Shown: positions 9,118 to 18,395, counted from the stretch's first letter. The stretch is 64,000 nt of DNA from Paenibacillus mendelii (GCF_024498075.1 NZ_JANHOF010000003.1:1-64000); one strand, 5' to 3'. Made by a program: numbers and translations. The notes: generated by a model from the sequence alone, not told the origin.

Positions 9118-9217
9118 TGGCTTTCTCTGACGAAGCATGAAGCTGTTATCTTCGAAATTTGGAATAGAATATCCCCCGTAGCCCATGTAGAATATGGAAT
9201 AGGGAGTGTGATCCAAG

Positions 9218-9868
9218 TTGAAAATCAAAGTCATCATTGCCGATGACAATTCTTTCGTCCGGGAAGGGATGAAGATTATTCTGAACACCTTCGATGAGTT
9301 CGACATTCTGGCGACCGTGGAGGATGGCGAGGAAGCCGTACAATACTGCGAGCACCATGCCGTGGATGTAGCGCTGCTGGACATTCGAATGCCGAAGATG
9401 AACGGGGTGGAAGCGACCAGGCTTCTGTGTGAGCGAACGGCAACGAAGCCGCTCATCTTGACCACGTTCGATGATGATGAATATATTCTCGATGCAATTA
9501 AATACGGAGCCAAGGGCTACCTGCTGAAGAATAATGATCCGGAACGGATCCGAGACGCCATCAAGACCATCTATAACGGGCATCATGTGCTGCAGGATGT
9601 GGTATTGGATAAGCTGAAATCCGGTCTCGTCACAGGCAAGGAAAGCGCGACCAGCGGTGGGGACAAGATCGATAGAAGCCAATTCACGGAGAGAGAACTG
9701 GACATTATGGCGCTGATCGCCAAGGGGCTGGCCAACAAGGAGATTGCGAAGAAGCTGTTTATTTCGGATGGAACCGTGGCTAACCACATTACCTCGATCC
9801 TGAGCAAGACGGGACTGGAGCATCGGACGCAAATTGCCATCTATTATCTGACAGGAGAACGAAACTGA
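9218..9868 (+). CDS. NarL/LuxR-family response regulator
   Basis: A 216-residue protein from TTG 9218 with AGGGAG upstream; no better start keeps the receiver domain intact. Residues 1-120 form a CheY-like receiver with acidic pocket D9-D10, phospho-acceptor D55 (LLDIRMP) and K near residue 105. Residues 150-215 form a LuxR-type helix-turn-helix (FTERELDIMALIAKGLANKEIA, SDGTVANHITSIL). It pairs with the sensor kinase encoded next and probably activates the ABC transporter genes downstream. Confidence 0.93.
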   Translation: MKIKVIIADDNSFVREGMKIILNTFDEFDILATVEDGEEAVQYCEHHAVDVALLDIRMPKMNGVEATRLLCERTATKPLILTTFDDDEYILDAIKYGAKGYLLKNNDPERIRDAIKTIYNGHHVLQDVVLDKLKSGLVTGKESATSGGDKIDRSQFTERELDIMALIAKGLANKEIAKKLFISDGTVANHITSILSKTGLEHRTQIAIYYLTGERN

Positions 9869-9889
9869 GTGTACGAACGAGGAACGTCT

Positions 9890-10996
9890 ATGGAGTTCTG
9901 GACAATCATCAATAAGATCGTCCTGATGCTCTACGTCATAAGTCTGACCTACGTCTCCGCAGCCGAAATAACGCCATGGTATACGTTATCCGTTCTGCTG
10001 TACCTATGCTTGAATATCGCGGTCTATATTCTGAAGGCTAACGTAATGCCTCTGATATCGGCGCTTACCGTCGCGCTGATTGCCACCGTATTTGTCTACG
10101 TCCACCCGCTGCTGATCCTTCTGCTCCCGGTGAGTCTATATGAGCTGGTATCGTACTATAGCAAGAGAAGCGTCATCGTCTTCTTGTTGATGCTGGCCCC
10201 TTGTACGTTCCTTCCGCATGATCTGCTCATCGAATACGGGTTCATCGCCTTGCTGAGCGGTGCTTATTTGACTCTCCTCAGAACGTACTCGGGGAGAATC
10301 AAATCGTATAGGGAAGAGCTGGAGCGCATGCGCGGCGATCTCCATCAATTAACGAACCGTCTGCACGAGAACAATGATTATATCAGGCAGTCGGAGTACA
10401 TGTTCAAGCTGGAAGAACGCAATCGGCTGTCTCAAGAAATCCATGACAGTATCGGGCATTCCATGACCGGTGCGCTCATCCAGATGGAAGCCGCGAAGCG
10501 ATTGATTACCGCAGATGCGGAGAAGTCGGCCGAGCTGCTGCAGAATGCAATCCATATTTCCAAAGACGGGATCGAGAGCATCCGCCTTGTACTCAAGAAT
10601 ATGAAGCCGCCTACGGAACAGCTCGGCATCAACCGCATGAGAATATTCATCGACGAGTTCGCGGCTAAACATCCGATCAAGCCCGCATTCACCTACGAGG
10701 GCAATGTCGATCTCATCTCCCCGTTTCATTGGAGAATCATTCAGGAGAATGTGAAGGAAGCATTGACCAACACCATGAAATATTCGAGCGCTACCGCGAT
10801 TTCCATACATATTCAGGTGCTGAATACGCTTATTAAGGCTCAAGTATCCGACAACGGCAGTGGAGCGTCGAAAGTGGTCAAAGGACTAGGGATCATCGGC
10901 ATGGAGGAAAGGGCGGCGGCCGTTAACGGCACGGTTATTGTGGACGGCTCACGGGGCTTTTCCGTCACTACTTTGATTCCATACCAGGATCAATGA
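9890..10996 (+). CDS. membrane sensor histidine kinase (HisKA_3 type)
   Basis: I prefer ATG 9890 to GTG 9869 because of the AGGAACG site upstream. It has four to five hydrophobic N-terminal segments, a short coiled coil (residues 135-165), the HisKA_3 box EERNRLSQEIHDSIGHSMTG with phospho-accepting H185, and a GHKL ATPase with N box (ENVKEALTNTMKYS) and G box (DNGSG, GLGIIGMEERA). No extracellular domain is present, so it probably senses membrane perturbation or its transporter, as LiaS/LnrJ-type kinases do. It is the partner of the preceding regulator. Confidence 0.9.
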   Translation: MEFWTIINKIVLMLYVISLTYVSAAEITPWYTLSVLLYLCLNIAVYILKANVMPLISALTVALIATVFVYVHPLLILLLPVSLYELVSYYSKRSVIVFLLMLAPCTFLPHDLLIEYGFIALLSGAYLTLLRTYSGRIKSYREELERMRGDLHQLTNRLHENNDYIRQSEYMFKLEERNRLSQEIHDSIGHSMTGALIQMEAAKRLITADAEKSAELLQNAIHISKDGIESIRLVLKNMKPPTEQLGINRMRIFIDEFAAKHPIKPAFTYEGNVDLISPFHWRIIQENVKEALTNTMKYSSATAISIHIQVLNTLIKAQVSDNGSGASKVVKGLGIIGMEERAAAVNGTVIVDGSRGFSVTTLIPYQDQ

Positions 10997-11034
10997 ATAT
11001 TTGGGGATCGCATAACATGAAGATTCTCATGGGT

Positions 11035-11075
11035 AAGGATGAACTTGTGCACTACCGCAGGTTCATCCTTTTTTT
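11035..11075 (+). terminator. intrinsic terminator
   Basis: A 10-bp stem AAGGATGAAC / GTTCATCCTT with a 16-base loop is followed by seven T residues. It lies between the kinase and the ABC ATPase genes, so these are probably separate transcripts or linked by partial readthrough. Confidence 0.85.
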
Positions 11076-11119
11076 GTACGATAAGAGTAACTTAAAGACG
11101 AAGCGGGAGGATGCAGCGT

Positions 11120-12055
11120 ATGAACGTTCTTGAGATCAATAAGCTTACGAAACAATTCGGTGATTTCATCGCCGTGGATAATCTATCGTTGTCCATCCAG
11201 GATGGCGAGATATTCGGATTTCTCGGGGCGAACGGAGCGGGCAAGAGCACGGCGATCAATATGATTACCTCGCTGCTGCCCATAACCAGAGGCCAGATCG
11301 AAATCCTCGGCAAGAACATCGTGAAGCATAGCAAGTTCGCGAAGGCGAATATCGGTATCGTGCCGCAGGAGCTGGCGATCTATGAGGATATGACGGCGTA
11401 TGAGAACGTTCAATTTTTTGCCGGACTCTATGGATTAAGGGGTTCGTTATTGAAGAGCAGGGCAGAAGAAGCGCTCGCGTTCGTCGGGCTCGAAGACAAG
11501 CATCGGAGCTATTCAAAAAATTTCTCAGGGGGCATGAAGAGGAGGCTGAATATCGCCTGTGCCATCGCCCACAGGCCGAAGCTGATCATTATGGATGAAC
11601 CGACCGTGGGCATCGACCCGCAATCCAGGAGCTATATTCTGAATTCCATCAAGAAGCTGAATGAGATGGGAAGCACGATTATTTATACGAGCCATTACAT
11701 GGAGGAGGTCGAGGAGATTTGCACCCGAATCGCCATCATCGACCATGGCAAGATTATTGCGCAAGGGACGAAGCAGCAGCTCAAAGCCATCATTACGAAC
11801 CAGAAGAACATTAGCATTGAAGTCCGATCGGTCGAGCAGCTGGATGTGGAGAAGCTAAGGGATATCGTCGGCGTCAATACGGTCGAGTTGGCCGATGCGG
11901 TCATTAGAATCAGCTCCGATGCCGAGATTAACAACCTGAACAAAATCATTCAACAATTGATGGCAAGCGGGATGGAAATCCGTTCAGTGGAGGCGGATGA
12001 GCCGAATTTGGAGACGGTGTTTCTGACATTGACCGGCCGGAGCTTGAGGGACTAG
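11120..12055 (+). CDS. ABC transporter ATP-binding protein (LnrL/NatA type)
   Basis: I chose ATG 11120 over ATG 11111 because GGGAGG ends 9 bases before it. The 311-residue ATPase has Walker A GANGAGKST, Q-loop, signature FSGGMKRRL, Walker B LIIMDEP and the switch His in YTSHYMEE. A C-terminal DrrA-like extension ends in ETVFLTLTGRSLRD. With the two ABC-2 permeases that follow it should form an exporter or membrane-protection pump. The set of regulator, kinase, ATPase and two permeases matches the content of Bacillus subtilis lnrJKLMN (linearmycin resistance), though the order differs; the substrate here is unproven. Confidence 0.9.
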   Translation: MNVLEINKLTKQFGDFIAVDNLSLSIQDGEIFGFLGANGAGKSTAINMITSLLPITRGQIEILGKNIVKHSKFAKANIGIVPQELAIYEDMTAYENVQFFAGLYGLRGSLLKSRAEEALAFVGLEDKHRSYSKNFSGGMKRRLNIACAIAHRPKLIIMDEPTVGIDPQSRSYILNSIKKLNEMGSTIIYTSHYMEEVEEICTRIAIIDHGKIIAQGTKQQLKAIITNQKNISIEVRSVEQLDVEKLRDIVGVNTVELADAVIRISSDAEINNLNKIIQQLMASGMEIRSVEADEPNLETVFLTLTGRSLRD

Positions 12056-12085
12056 GAGCCGATTTAACCTTAGGGGGCAAGAGTA

Positions 12086-13210
12086 ATGAATATCCTTCGA
12101 ATTGCGATAAAAGAATTGAAGGTCTTCCGGGATTTCAAGATGGCTGTATTCATGTTGATTACACCTGTTGTACTTATACTCATATTAGGTACAGCGATGT
12201 CGAATATGTTTAACGGCAGCATGGCAGTGGGCGATATTCGTGTTCTGTATCAAGACAATAGCACGCCCGGCAGCGCGATAGCCAAGCAGTGGGAATCCTT
12301 CGCCCGGGAGGCTGGAAAATCCGGCATTCTCTTCGAGAAGGCGGGAGGGGATAAGGATGGCATACTGGAGGTGCAGAATAGCCAGTATACCGGGTTTACG
12401 GTAATTGCCGACAGCGGACTGAGTTATTACGGGAACAACCGCAGCAGTGTTGAAGGCAGTATCGTTCAAGGGATGCTTGCGGCCTTCGCGGATCGTTATA
12501 AGCTGGCCGCCGAAGTGGCGAAGGCGGACTTGAAGCTGCCGGCGAACCCGGCTCAGCCGGGCGCGGGAGGCGGGGATTACGTGCAAGAAGCCTCGCTTGA
12601 TGCAGCGAAGCAGCCGGGTTCCTTGGATTACTTTGCCGTCGCAGTGACGACCTTGATCATCTTGTACAGCGCACTATCGGCCGACCATTTGATCAAGAGC
12701 GAGAAAAAACGTCATACGGACATTCGATTGATGGCGTCTCCGATAACCAAAGCGGAAATTTTGACGGGAAAGATTGTGGGTACATTTCTGCTTAATTTCC
12801 TGTTCATGATCATCGTTGTCCTCATCAGTAAATATGTATTCGATGCCAATTGGGGCGACAATATGGGCCTGGTAATCCTGGTCCTATCCACAGAGATTGT
12901 ATTCGCTCTCGGCTTGGGACTTGGGATCAGCTATATTATCAGAGGGGAAGCGTCGGGAGCGGTTATTATGATTATTATCCAGATTGCGGCCTTCGTGGGA
13001 GGATCGTACTATCCGAGCGAGGATAGCACGGGAATCTTTCGGACATTATCATCCTATTCACCGCTGCAGTGGACCAACGACGCTATCCTGCAGTTGATCT
13101 ATGCGGATCATATCTCGGCATCCATAACCGCCATGCTGCTTAATATGGGCGGCGCTGCGCTGCTGCTGACGATTGCTGCCGTAACAATGCGAAGAAGGGA
13201 GGGGCTGTAA
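12086..13210 (+). CDS. ABC-2 type permease (first subunit, LnrM-like)
   Basis: A 374-residue membrane protein with AGGGGGC before ATG 12086. It has one N-terminal transmembrane segment (residues about 17-40), an extracytoplasmic region to residue 185, then five to six helices including the conserved cytoplasmic stretch EKKRHTDIRLMASPI. This is the usual ABC-2 export permease layout. It is co-transcribed with the ATPase 30 bp upstream and abuts the second permease. Confidence 0.88.
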   Translation: MNILRIAIKELKVFRDFKMAVFMLITPVVLILILGTAMSNMFNGSMAVGDIRVLYQDNSTPGSAIAKQWESFAREAGKSGILFEKAGGDKDGILEVQNSQYTGFTVIADSGLSYYGNNRSSVEGSIVQGMLAAFADRYKLAAEVAKADLKLPANPAQPGAGGGDYVQEASLDAAKQPGSLDYFAVAVTTLIILYSALSADHLIKSEKKRHTDIRLMASPITKAEILTGKIVGTFLLNFLFMIIVVLISKYVFDANWGDNMGLVILVLSTEIVFALGLGLGISYIIRGEASGAVIMIIIQIAAFVGGSYYPSEDSTGIFRTLSSYSPLQWTNDAILQLIYADHISASITAMLLNMGGAALLLTIAAVTMRRREGL

Positions 13211-14359
13211 ATGAGCGACACATTATGGTTGATCCGCAAAACGTTGATCACGACCTTCAAAAACTACAAAAATTTACTGCTGTATATCGGCATGCCCATC
13301 GTTGGAATTCTATTGGCTAGTCTCATTCATGGCGGTTCGGGAGAGACCACGCTGCGCCTTGGTATCGTCAATCACGATGAAGGCCAGACGGTGACGGAAG
13401 ATACGGTTCAATTCATCAAGCAATTGGATCATGTAGAGGCAAGCGGGATCAAGGAGTCAGAAGCGAATGATCTCATCGTGTCAGGGGAATTGGATGCCGT
13501 TCTGATCTTTCAAGGCGGTTTCGCAGAAAGCTTACGGAGCGGCAAGCCGGAAAGCGTCCGGATCGTCTCGATCAAAGGGACGCAGGTTACGGGATATGTC
13601 AGTTCGTACTTGAACGCCTATATTGACAATTTGGCCACTATCGGCCGGACGGTTCAAGGCGATGCGGCATCTTTTGACGTCATCTATAACGGATATCGGC
13701 AGGCGGATTTCGAACTATCGAAGACCATGGTAGAGGATCGGTCCGTAAGTCAAGGAATGACCAAGCAAACCATCGGCTATCTCCTTATCTTCATGCTGTT
13801 CTCGGCAGTCAATTTGTCGGGCATTATCATCAAAGAAAAAGAGAACCGGACCTACTTCCGGCTCCTAGCCTCGCCGATTAGCGCCCGAACGTATGTGATC
13901 TCGAATGTGATCGTGAATTTATTCATGATGATGATCCAAATTGCAGTGACGCTGATCGTCATGATCCGGATGTTCGATATTGATCCAGGTATTCCGTTCT
14001 GGCAAATGTTCTTGATCCTTCTGCTGTTTGCTCTCGTAGCGGTTGCCTTGTCCCTCGTGATCGTGGCGTTCGCGGGCAGCTCCATGGCGGCAAGCGCGTT
14101 GCAGAATATGCTCATCATGCCGACCTGTCTTCTTGCCGGATGCTTATTTCCGATCGAACTCATGCCGGCATCCATTCAGCGCTTCGCGGAATTTCTGCCG
14201 CAGCATTGGCTGCTGGATACGTTCAGCAAGCTTCAACTCGGTAGTTCACTCGACAGCGTATTATTGAATCTTGGGATATTGCTGGCATTCGCCGCGGCGC
14301 TGTCGCTAATTGCTATCTATAAGTTTGGAAGGAATCGAGATATGCGAAGCTATATATAA
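13211..14359 (+). CDS. ABC-2 type permease (second subunit, LnrN-like)
   Basis: A 382-residue protein starting at ATG 13211 directly after the TAA of the first permease, with GGGAGGGG as ribosome binding site. It has one N-terminal helix, an extracytoplasmic region to about residue 185 and five C-terminal helices. KEKENRTYFRLLASPI is the ABC-2 signature loop. It probably forms a heterodimer with the preceding permease. Confidence 0.88.
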   Translation: MSDTLWLIRKTLITTFKNYKNLLLYIGMPIVGILLASLIHGGSGETTLRLGIVNHDEGQTVTEDTVQFIKQLDHVEASGIKESEANDLIVSGELDAVLIFQGGFAESLRSGKPESVRIVSIKGTQVTGYVSSYLNAYIDNLATIGRTVQGDAASFDVIYNGYRQADFELSKTMVEDRSVSQGMTKQTIGYLLIFMLFSAVNLSGIIIKEKENRTYFRLLASPISARTYVISNVIVNLFMMMIQIAVTLIVMIRMFDIDPGIPFWQMFLILLLFALVAVALSLVIVAFAGSSMAASALQNMLIMPTCLLAGCLFPIELMPASIQRFAEFLPQHWLLDTFSKLQLGSSLDSVLLNLGILLAFAAALSLIAIYKFGRNRDMRSYI

Positions 14360-14399
14360 GCGCGGATAGAATGCAATTGCTGATAATAGACTCCGAACG

Positions 14400-14425
14400 G
14401 AAGGGCTGCCGGTTGGCGGCCCTTC
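14400..14425 (+). terminator. terminator after the ABC export operon
   Basis: A stem of about 11 bp, GAAGGGCTGCC / GGCGGCCCTTC (one G.T pair), with a GGTT loop is followed by GTGTTGG. Confidence 0.65.
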
Positions 14426-14499
14426 GTGTTGGATGGCAGGAACCCCATTGATCGTATCCATATCCACATCCACATCTTCAAGCAGGGCAGGCTCAGAAT

Positions 14500-14545
14500 A
14501 AAAAGCGAGGTGGGCAGAGAAGGTCAGCTCACACTCGCTTTTTTT
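14500..14545. terminator. bidirectional terminator between convergent genes
   Basis: AAAAAGCGAG at 14500-14509 pairs with CTCGCTTTTT at 14534-14543 across a 24-base loop. T tracts occur on both strands. It lies just past the end of the reverse-strand LacI-type gene. Confidence 0.75.
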
Positions 14546-14554
14546 GTAGACGCT

Positions 14555-15607
14555 TCAAGCCAATGGGGCGCTTGTCGTTTTTTTAATAATCATTTTACCC
14601 GCGAACAAAATTTTCTCATAGTCCGCAGCGGGTTGTTCGGAGCGTCTTTGCAGCATTTCGACCGCTCTTCTGCCCAGGGCGTTCTTAGCGCTGAGAACTG
14701 TCGTAATCCCAAAAGAATGAGCGTCAAGGTCATCGAATCCGGTAACGGAGCAATCACGCGGAACTTGAAGCCCCATTACTTGAAGCGTTTCAATAACGAC
14801 GTCGGCCATATGATCGTTAATGCAAACGAATGCTGTGGGAAGAGCGTTCTTGGATTGGAGCGCAATAAACTGACTCAACGCCGCTTCACGAACCTTTTCC
14901 GGCTGCATATCGAATAATTTGAGCAGGTCGGGGTGTTGATTCGAGGCGATTCCATTATCCTCCAACGCCGCCGAATAGCCCTTCCATCTGTCATAGTAGC
15001 TTCTGATAATGGAAATATCGCCTACGAATTGCAGGTTACGGTGGCCGAGACCGATCAAGTATGAAGTAAGCTGCCTCGTGCAATCGAAATTGTTCATGAA
15101 GATCGAATCCGATGGGATAAAAGGATCCTCATGATCGACCAGTACGAAGGGGAGGCCGAGATTGTTGATTTCCAGAACGATTTGCGTGGGGATGAACCCG
15201 ACGCATATATAGCCTAGCAGCCCTTCTTGGTTAATGGCCGAGAATAAATGATCGGATAGCTGCTCGGTGATGAGGATCATGTTTAATTCTGCTTTTTCGA
15301 TGCTCTCCGTTATGCCTTCAAGAATTTTTCCCCAATAGGGATTGTCCTTGGTCTGATCCCTTAAATTCGGAATAACGACGGCGATGACTCTCTTGGCAGG
15401 AGCGCTGCTTTGGATCTCGCGATCTTTCGTTTTCGCTTTATGCGATTTCGACAGTTGGTTGAAATATCCGAGCTTCGTAGCGGCCTCGATGATTTTGTCG
15501 CGCGTATCGGGAGTGACTCCCGATTTCCCCGCTAGCGCCCGAGAAACAGCAAACTTCGAGAATCCGACTGAATCGGCGATACTTTGCAGTGTTACTTTAC
15601 GAGACAT
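14555..15607 (-). CDS. LacI-family transcriptional regulator of the carbohydrate locus
   Basis: A 350-residue repressor. I start it at ATG 15607, which has GGAGAG on the - strand; an open frame extends 36 codons further but is not LacI-like. Residues 1-50 form the LacI helix-turn-helix (VTLQSIADSVGFSKFAVSRALAGKSGV) with the hinge helix nearby, and residues 70-345 a periplasmic-binding-protein-like ligand domain (CINDHMADVVIETL, VTGFDD). It is divergent from the binding protein, permease and glycosidase cluster, and palindromes suited to a LacI dimer lie in the 429-bp spacer. It probably represses the cluster and itself until an oligosaccharide binds. Confidence 0.92.
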   Translation of the reverse strand: MSRKVTLQSIADSVGFSKFAVSRALAGKSGVTPDTRDKIIEAATKLGYFNQLSKSHKAKTKDREIQSSAPAKRVIAVVIPNLRDQTKDNPYWGKILEGITESIEKAELNMILITEQLSDHLFSAINQEGLLGYICVGFIPTQIVLEINNLGLPFVLVDHEDPFIPSDSIFMNNFDCTRQLTSYLIGLGHRNLQFVGDISIIRSYYDRWKGYSAALEDNGIASNQHPDLLKLFDMQPEKVREAALSQFIALQSKNALPTAFVCINDHMADVVIETLQVMGLQVPRDCSVTGFDDLDAHSFGITTVLSAKNALGRRAVEMLQRRSEQPAADYEKILFAGKMIIKKTTSAPLA

Positions 15608-15676
15608 CTTTCTCTCTCCTTCTGAAAACGAACAAATCGATGATCTTCTACCCTTAATCATATAAAAAAAATAACG

Positions 15677-15702
15677 AAATAACAACCTGATCATTGTTAT
15701 TT
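15677..15702. promoter_or_regulatory. inverted repeat upstream of the lacI-type gene, candidate operator
   Basis: Nine-base arms AAATAACAA / TTGTTATTT flank 8 bases, about 70 bp before the regulator start. It shares TAACAA/TTGTTA with the next palindrome, suggesting autoregulation. Confidence 0.45.
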
Positions 15703-15717
15703 GTTGTATTTTCATTT

Positions 15718-15731
15718 TTGTTAGATAACAA
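15718..15731. promoter_or_regulatory. palindrome TTGTTA-GA-TAACAA, candidate LacI operator
   Basis: Perfect 6-base arms around a GA centre. The core GTTAGATAAC recurs at 15885-15894, inside the transporter promoter region, which supports recognition by one protein. Confidence 0.5.
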
Positions 15732-15844
15732 ATTTGAATTAATATTCCGCTGTCTAAAGGAGGTTAACACTGGTTTTGAGCTGGTTTCGTTACAAAAAGC
15801 AACAGGTTAGTTAGGCTGAATAATAGGGTTTTTAAAATAACGTA

Positions 15845-15872
15845 TTGACTTTTGTTTTCCCTATGTTATTCT
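15845..15872 (+). promoter_or_regulatory. sigmaA-type promoter of the transporter operon
   Basis: TTGACT (15845-15850), a 16-bp spacer and TATTCT (15867-15872). It lies about 165 bp before the binding-protein start, and the palindrome at 15883 falls just downstream of the expected start site. Confidence 0.5.
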
Positions 15873-15882
15873 TAAAAACGAA

Positions 15883-15896
15883 ATGTTAGATAACTT
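15883..15896. promoter_or_regulatory. second copy of the GTTAGATAAC palindrome, candidate operator
   Basis: GTTA-GA-TAAC flanked by AT/TT, about 11 bp after the -10 element. This position is suited to repression by blocking transcription. Confidence 0.5.
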
Positions 15897-15937
15897 ATAT
15901 GATAATTTTTTGGTCTTTATCTAATATTTTGGATTTC

Positions 15938-15951
15938 TGCAAACGTTTGGA
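15938..15951. promoter_or_regulatory. cre-like site in the operon leader
   Basis: TGCAAACGTTTGGA contains the 10-bp palindrome CAAACGTTTG and fits the CcpA cre consensus except near its end. It could serve CcpA or the local LacI protein. Confidence 0.4.
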
Positions 15952-16036
15952 GGCGGAAAGCGGATGGTGTGAAACGAAGCGATAGGTTGCTGCAGAACAA
16001 TGCACGGAATTCATACTTATATTGGGGGTTAGGTAA

Positions 16037-17377
16037 ATGAAAGCTGTGAAAGCGGTTTTATCATTAAGCTTGATTATTGCCATGCTGGTGGTTACGGCGG
16101 CGTGTTCGTCAGGAAACTCCTCTTCGGAGACGAATGCAAGCAAAGGCGGCGCGGATAATGATGCGCAGCAGAATGATGGGTCGAAGGAAGTTACAATCAA
16201 ATATTCGCGTTGGGCTACTGGAGAAGAGGAAGTGAATTTCCGGGCATGGTTGGATGAGTTTGAGAAATCTCATCCGAATATTAAAGTGGAGTCTGAATTT
16301 ATGCCTTACGATACATACAACTCCAAAGTGAAGACGGATCTGATTTCGGGCAATGCCCCGGACGTCATCGGTCTTACTGCCAGCGACTGGTCAGCCTACA
16401 TCTACTCGAACGTTTTCTTGGACCTGAATACACTGCCGGGAGCAAAGGAAGTTTTCGGTCAGTTAACTGAGGATTCGGTAACCGCTTTCAATGTAGAAGG
16501 TGCACAATTAGGGGCTCCGGTCGGTGTAGGCCGTAGGGTTCCATTCATCAATAAGGATTTGTTCGCCAAAGCCAACGTGCCGCTTCCTTCCCAGACAGAG
16601 CCCATGACCGCGGCTCAATGGGTGGACATGATGAAGAAGGTTCAAGCGGGACTTGATGGCGACATGATGGCGGCCAATTTATTTCCCGAGGAGCTATTGG
16701 ATTCCTTAGCGTTAAGTGCCGGTGCTCCGATTCTTTCCCAAGGCGGTAAGAAGGTGATGATCAATACGCCGGAGGGAGTAAAAGCGATTCAGGCATTCAA
16801 GGATATCATGGCAAGCGGAGCGCAAGTACCAATTCTCGATGTATGGAAGGGCGCTTATGGAAATCCGGACAGCGCGTTATCAACCGGAAAAGTGGCGATT
16901 GGCTGGACAGGAACCTGGAGCGTGGGATCGATGAAAGAAGGCAGCATCAACTACATGTCCATTCCGGCACCAATCGTGGAAGGCGGGAAAGTCACGCAAG
17001 TCGGCTATCTCAACTCGCATGTCATCCCTGCCGCGTCGAAGAATAAAGAAGCCGCATGGGAGCTTGTCCAATGGATGGTTTCCAAAGAAGGGCAGCTTTC
17101 GTTCGGTAAATTTTCCGATCTACCCGTTCACAAGGAAGCGCTGGATGAGACACAGAAGGCGCTTGAAGCTGAGGATCCAGACGCCTTTACCGGATTCGCC
17201 GCTGCTAAGGCAAGCGTCGTTCCGACTCCTCCATTCCCGTCGGACTTTGACACGCTGCGGAAGGGACTTCAAAGCAAAGTCGTTTCGGATAAAGTGACGG
17301 CGCAGCAATTCGCCGAGCAGCTGGAGAAAGACGGCCAGCCGATGCTGGACAAGTATCAAGCAAATATCGGAAAGTAA
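16037..17377 (+). CDS. sugar ABC transporter substrate-binding lipoprotein
   Basis: A 446-residue family 1 extracellular solute-binding protein. It has a lipoprotein signal (positive n-region, hydrophobic core, lipobox VTAAC with C23) and a Ser/Asn-rich linker. The mature domain has typical motifs (PNIKVESEFMPYDTYNSKVKTDLISGNAPDVIGLT, GWTGTWSVGSM). It should capture oligosaccharide fragments released outside the cell for the two permeases encoded next. No ATPase is encoded here, so a shared MsmX/MsmK-type ATPase is expected from elsewhere. Confidence 0.93.
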   Translation: MKAVKAVLSLSLIIAMLVVTAACSSGNSSSETNASKGGADNDAQQNDGSKEVTIKYSRWATGEEEVNFRAWLDEFEKSHPNIKVESEFMPYDTYNSKVKTDLISGNAPDVIGLTASDWSAYIYSNVFLDLNTLPGAKEVFGQLTEDSVTAFNVEGAQLGAPVGVGRRVPFINKDLFAKANVPLPSQTEPMTAAQWVDMMKKVQAGLDGDMMAANLFPEELLDSLALSAGAPILSQGGKKVMINTPEGVKAIQAFKDIMASGAQVPILDVWKGAYGNPDSALSTGKVAIGWTGTWSVGSMKEGSINYMSIPAPIVEGGKVTQVGYLNSHVIPAASKNKEAAWELVQWMVSKEGQLSFGKFSDLPVHKEALDETQKALEAEDPDAFTGFAAAKASVVPTPPFPSDFDTLRKGLQSKVVSDKVTAQQFAEQLEKDGQPMLDKYQANIGK

Positions 17378-17486
17378 GCTGCAGCAGAAAGGGAATGCCC
17401 TCCGGGTCCGGGGGGTATCCCGATTTCCGGACGTGCAACGTCGCAGCAGTTGGGGGGAAACAACCTTGGGTTTAGGCAGAGGTAAA

Positions 17487-18395
17487 ATGGGGATTGAACG
17501 GCGGGAAAAGCTGGCGGGGCTGCTATTCGTATCTCCTTGGATGGTAGGCTTCCTGCTATTTGGAATTTTTCCGATGGCAGTCTCGGCGTATCTTACGTTC
17601 GTCAAATGGGATTTTCTGAGGGAGCCGCGATGGGTAGGGCTATCCAACTATGTGGAAGTGTTCCAAAGCCCGATTTTCTACAAAGCAATGGTAAATACAC
17701 TAATCATTACATTCGGAAGCAGTTTGATTTATCTGGTGCTCGGCGTCATCGTCGCCGCGATGCTGGCCAAGGACTATCTGGGATCGAACGTCTTTCGAGC
17801 AATCATCTTCCTGCCATCACTCGTCATTGGAACGGCCTTGGCCATGATGATGGGGCCGGTATTCGGCAACGGCAAATACGGGCTTCTCAATCAAGTGTTG
17901 AGCATGCTCGGCATGCCGAACCAATCTTGGTTGACTGAGCCTGGTCAAGCCGTATGGGTCATTGTCGGCATGAGCTTCTGGTATCTGGGCAGCAGTGTCA
18001 TCATTTATTTGGCGGGAATCAAAGGGATCGATCCTTCCTATTTCGAAGCGGCCATGATTGACGGTGCTACCGGTTTGCAGCAATTTTATAAGGTAACCAT
18101 TCCGCTCATTACGCCGGTTCTCCTGTTCCAGACCATTATGGGGATTATCGGAGGCTTGCAGGTGTTCGATTTGGCACTGACGCTTTCATCCGAATTCAAG
18201 ACAGGCGGAATGGGCAACGACAACTCGTTGGCAACGTTGGTTTTCTATCTATATTCACTGGCATTCCGCGACTATGACATGGGTTCGGCGGCTGTCGTAG
18301 GCTGGACCATTTTCATTATAAGTTTACTGCTCAGTATGGTGATCTTCAGGCTATCGAGAAGGTTCCAGTTGTTCGGTGAGGAGGAGAGCAAATGA
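17487..18395 (+). CDS. sugar ABC transporter permease (MalF/UgpA type)
   Basis: About 302 residues and six transmembrane helices. I chose ATG 17487 (AGAGG upstream) because MGIERREKLAGLLFVSPWMVGF is the usual family N-terminus; TTG 17466 behind a GGGGGG run is an alternative. The EAA loop is visible as EAAMIDGATGLQQFYKVTIP. The next permease starts within its stop codon (ATGA), so the two are translationally coupled. Confidence 0.9.
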   Translation: MGIERREKLAGLLFVSPWMVGFLLFGIFPMAVSAYLTFVKWDFLREPRWVGLSNYVEVFQSPIFYKAMVNTLIITFGSSLIYLVLGVIVAAMLAKDYLGSNVFRAIIFLPSLVIGTALAMMMGPVFGNGKYGLLNQVLSMLGMPNQSWLTEPGQAVWVIVGMSFWYLGSSVIIYLAGIKGIDPSYFEAAMIDGATGLQQFYKVTIPLITPVLLFQTIMGIIGGLQVFDLALTLSSEFKTGGMGNDNSLATLVFYLYSLAFRDYDMGSAAVVGWTIFIISLLLSMVIFRLSRRFQLFGEEESK

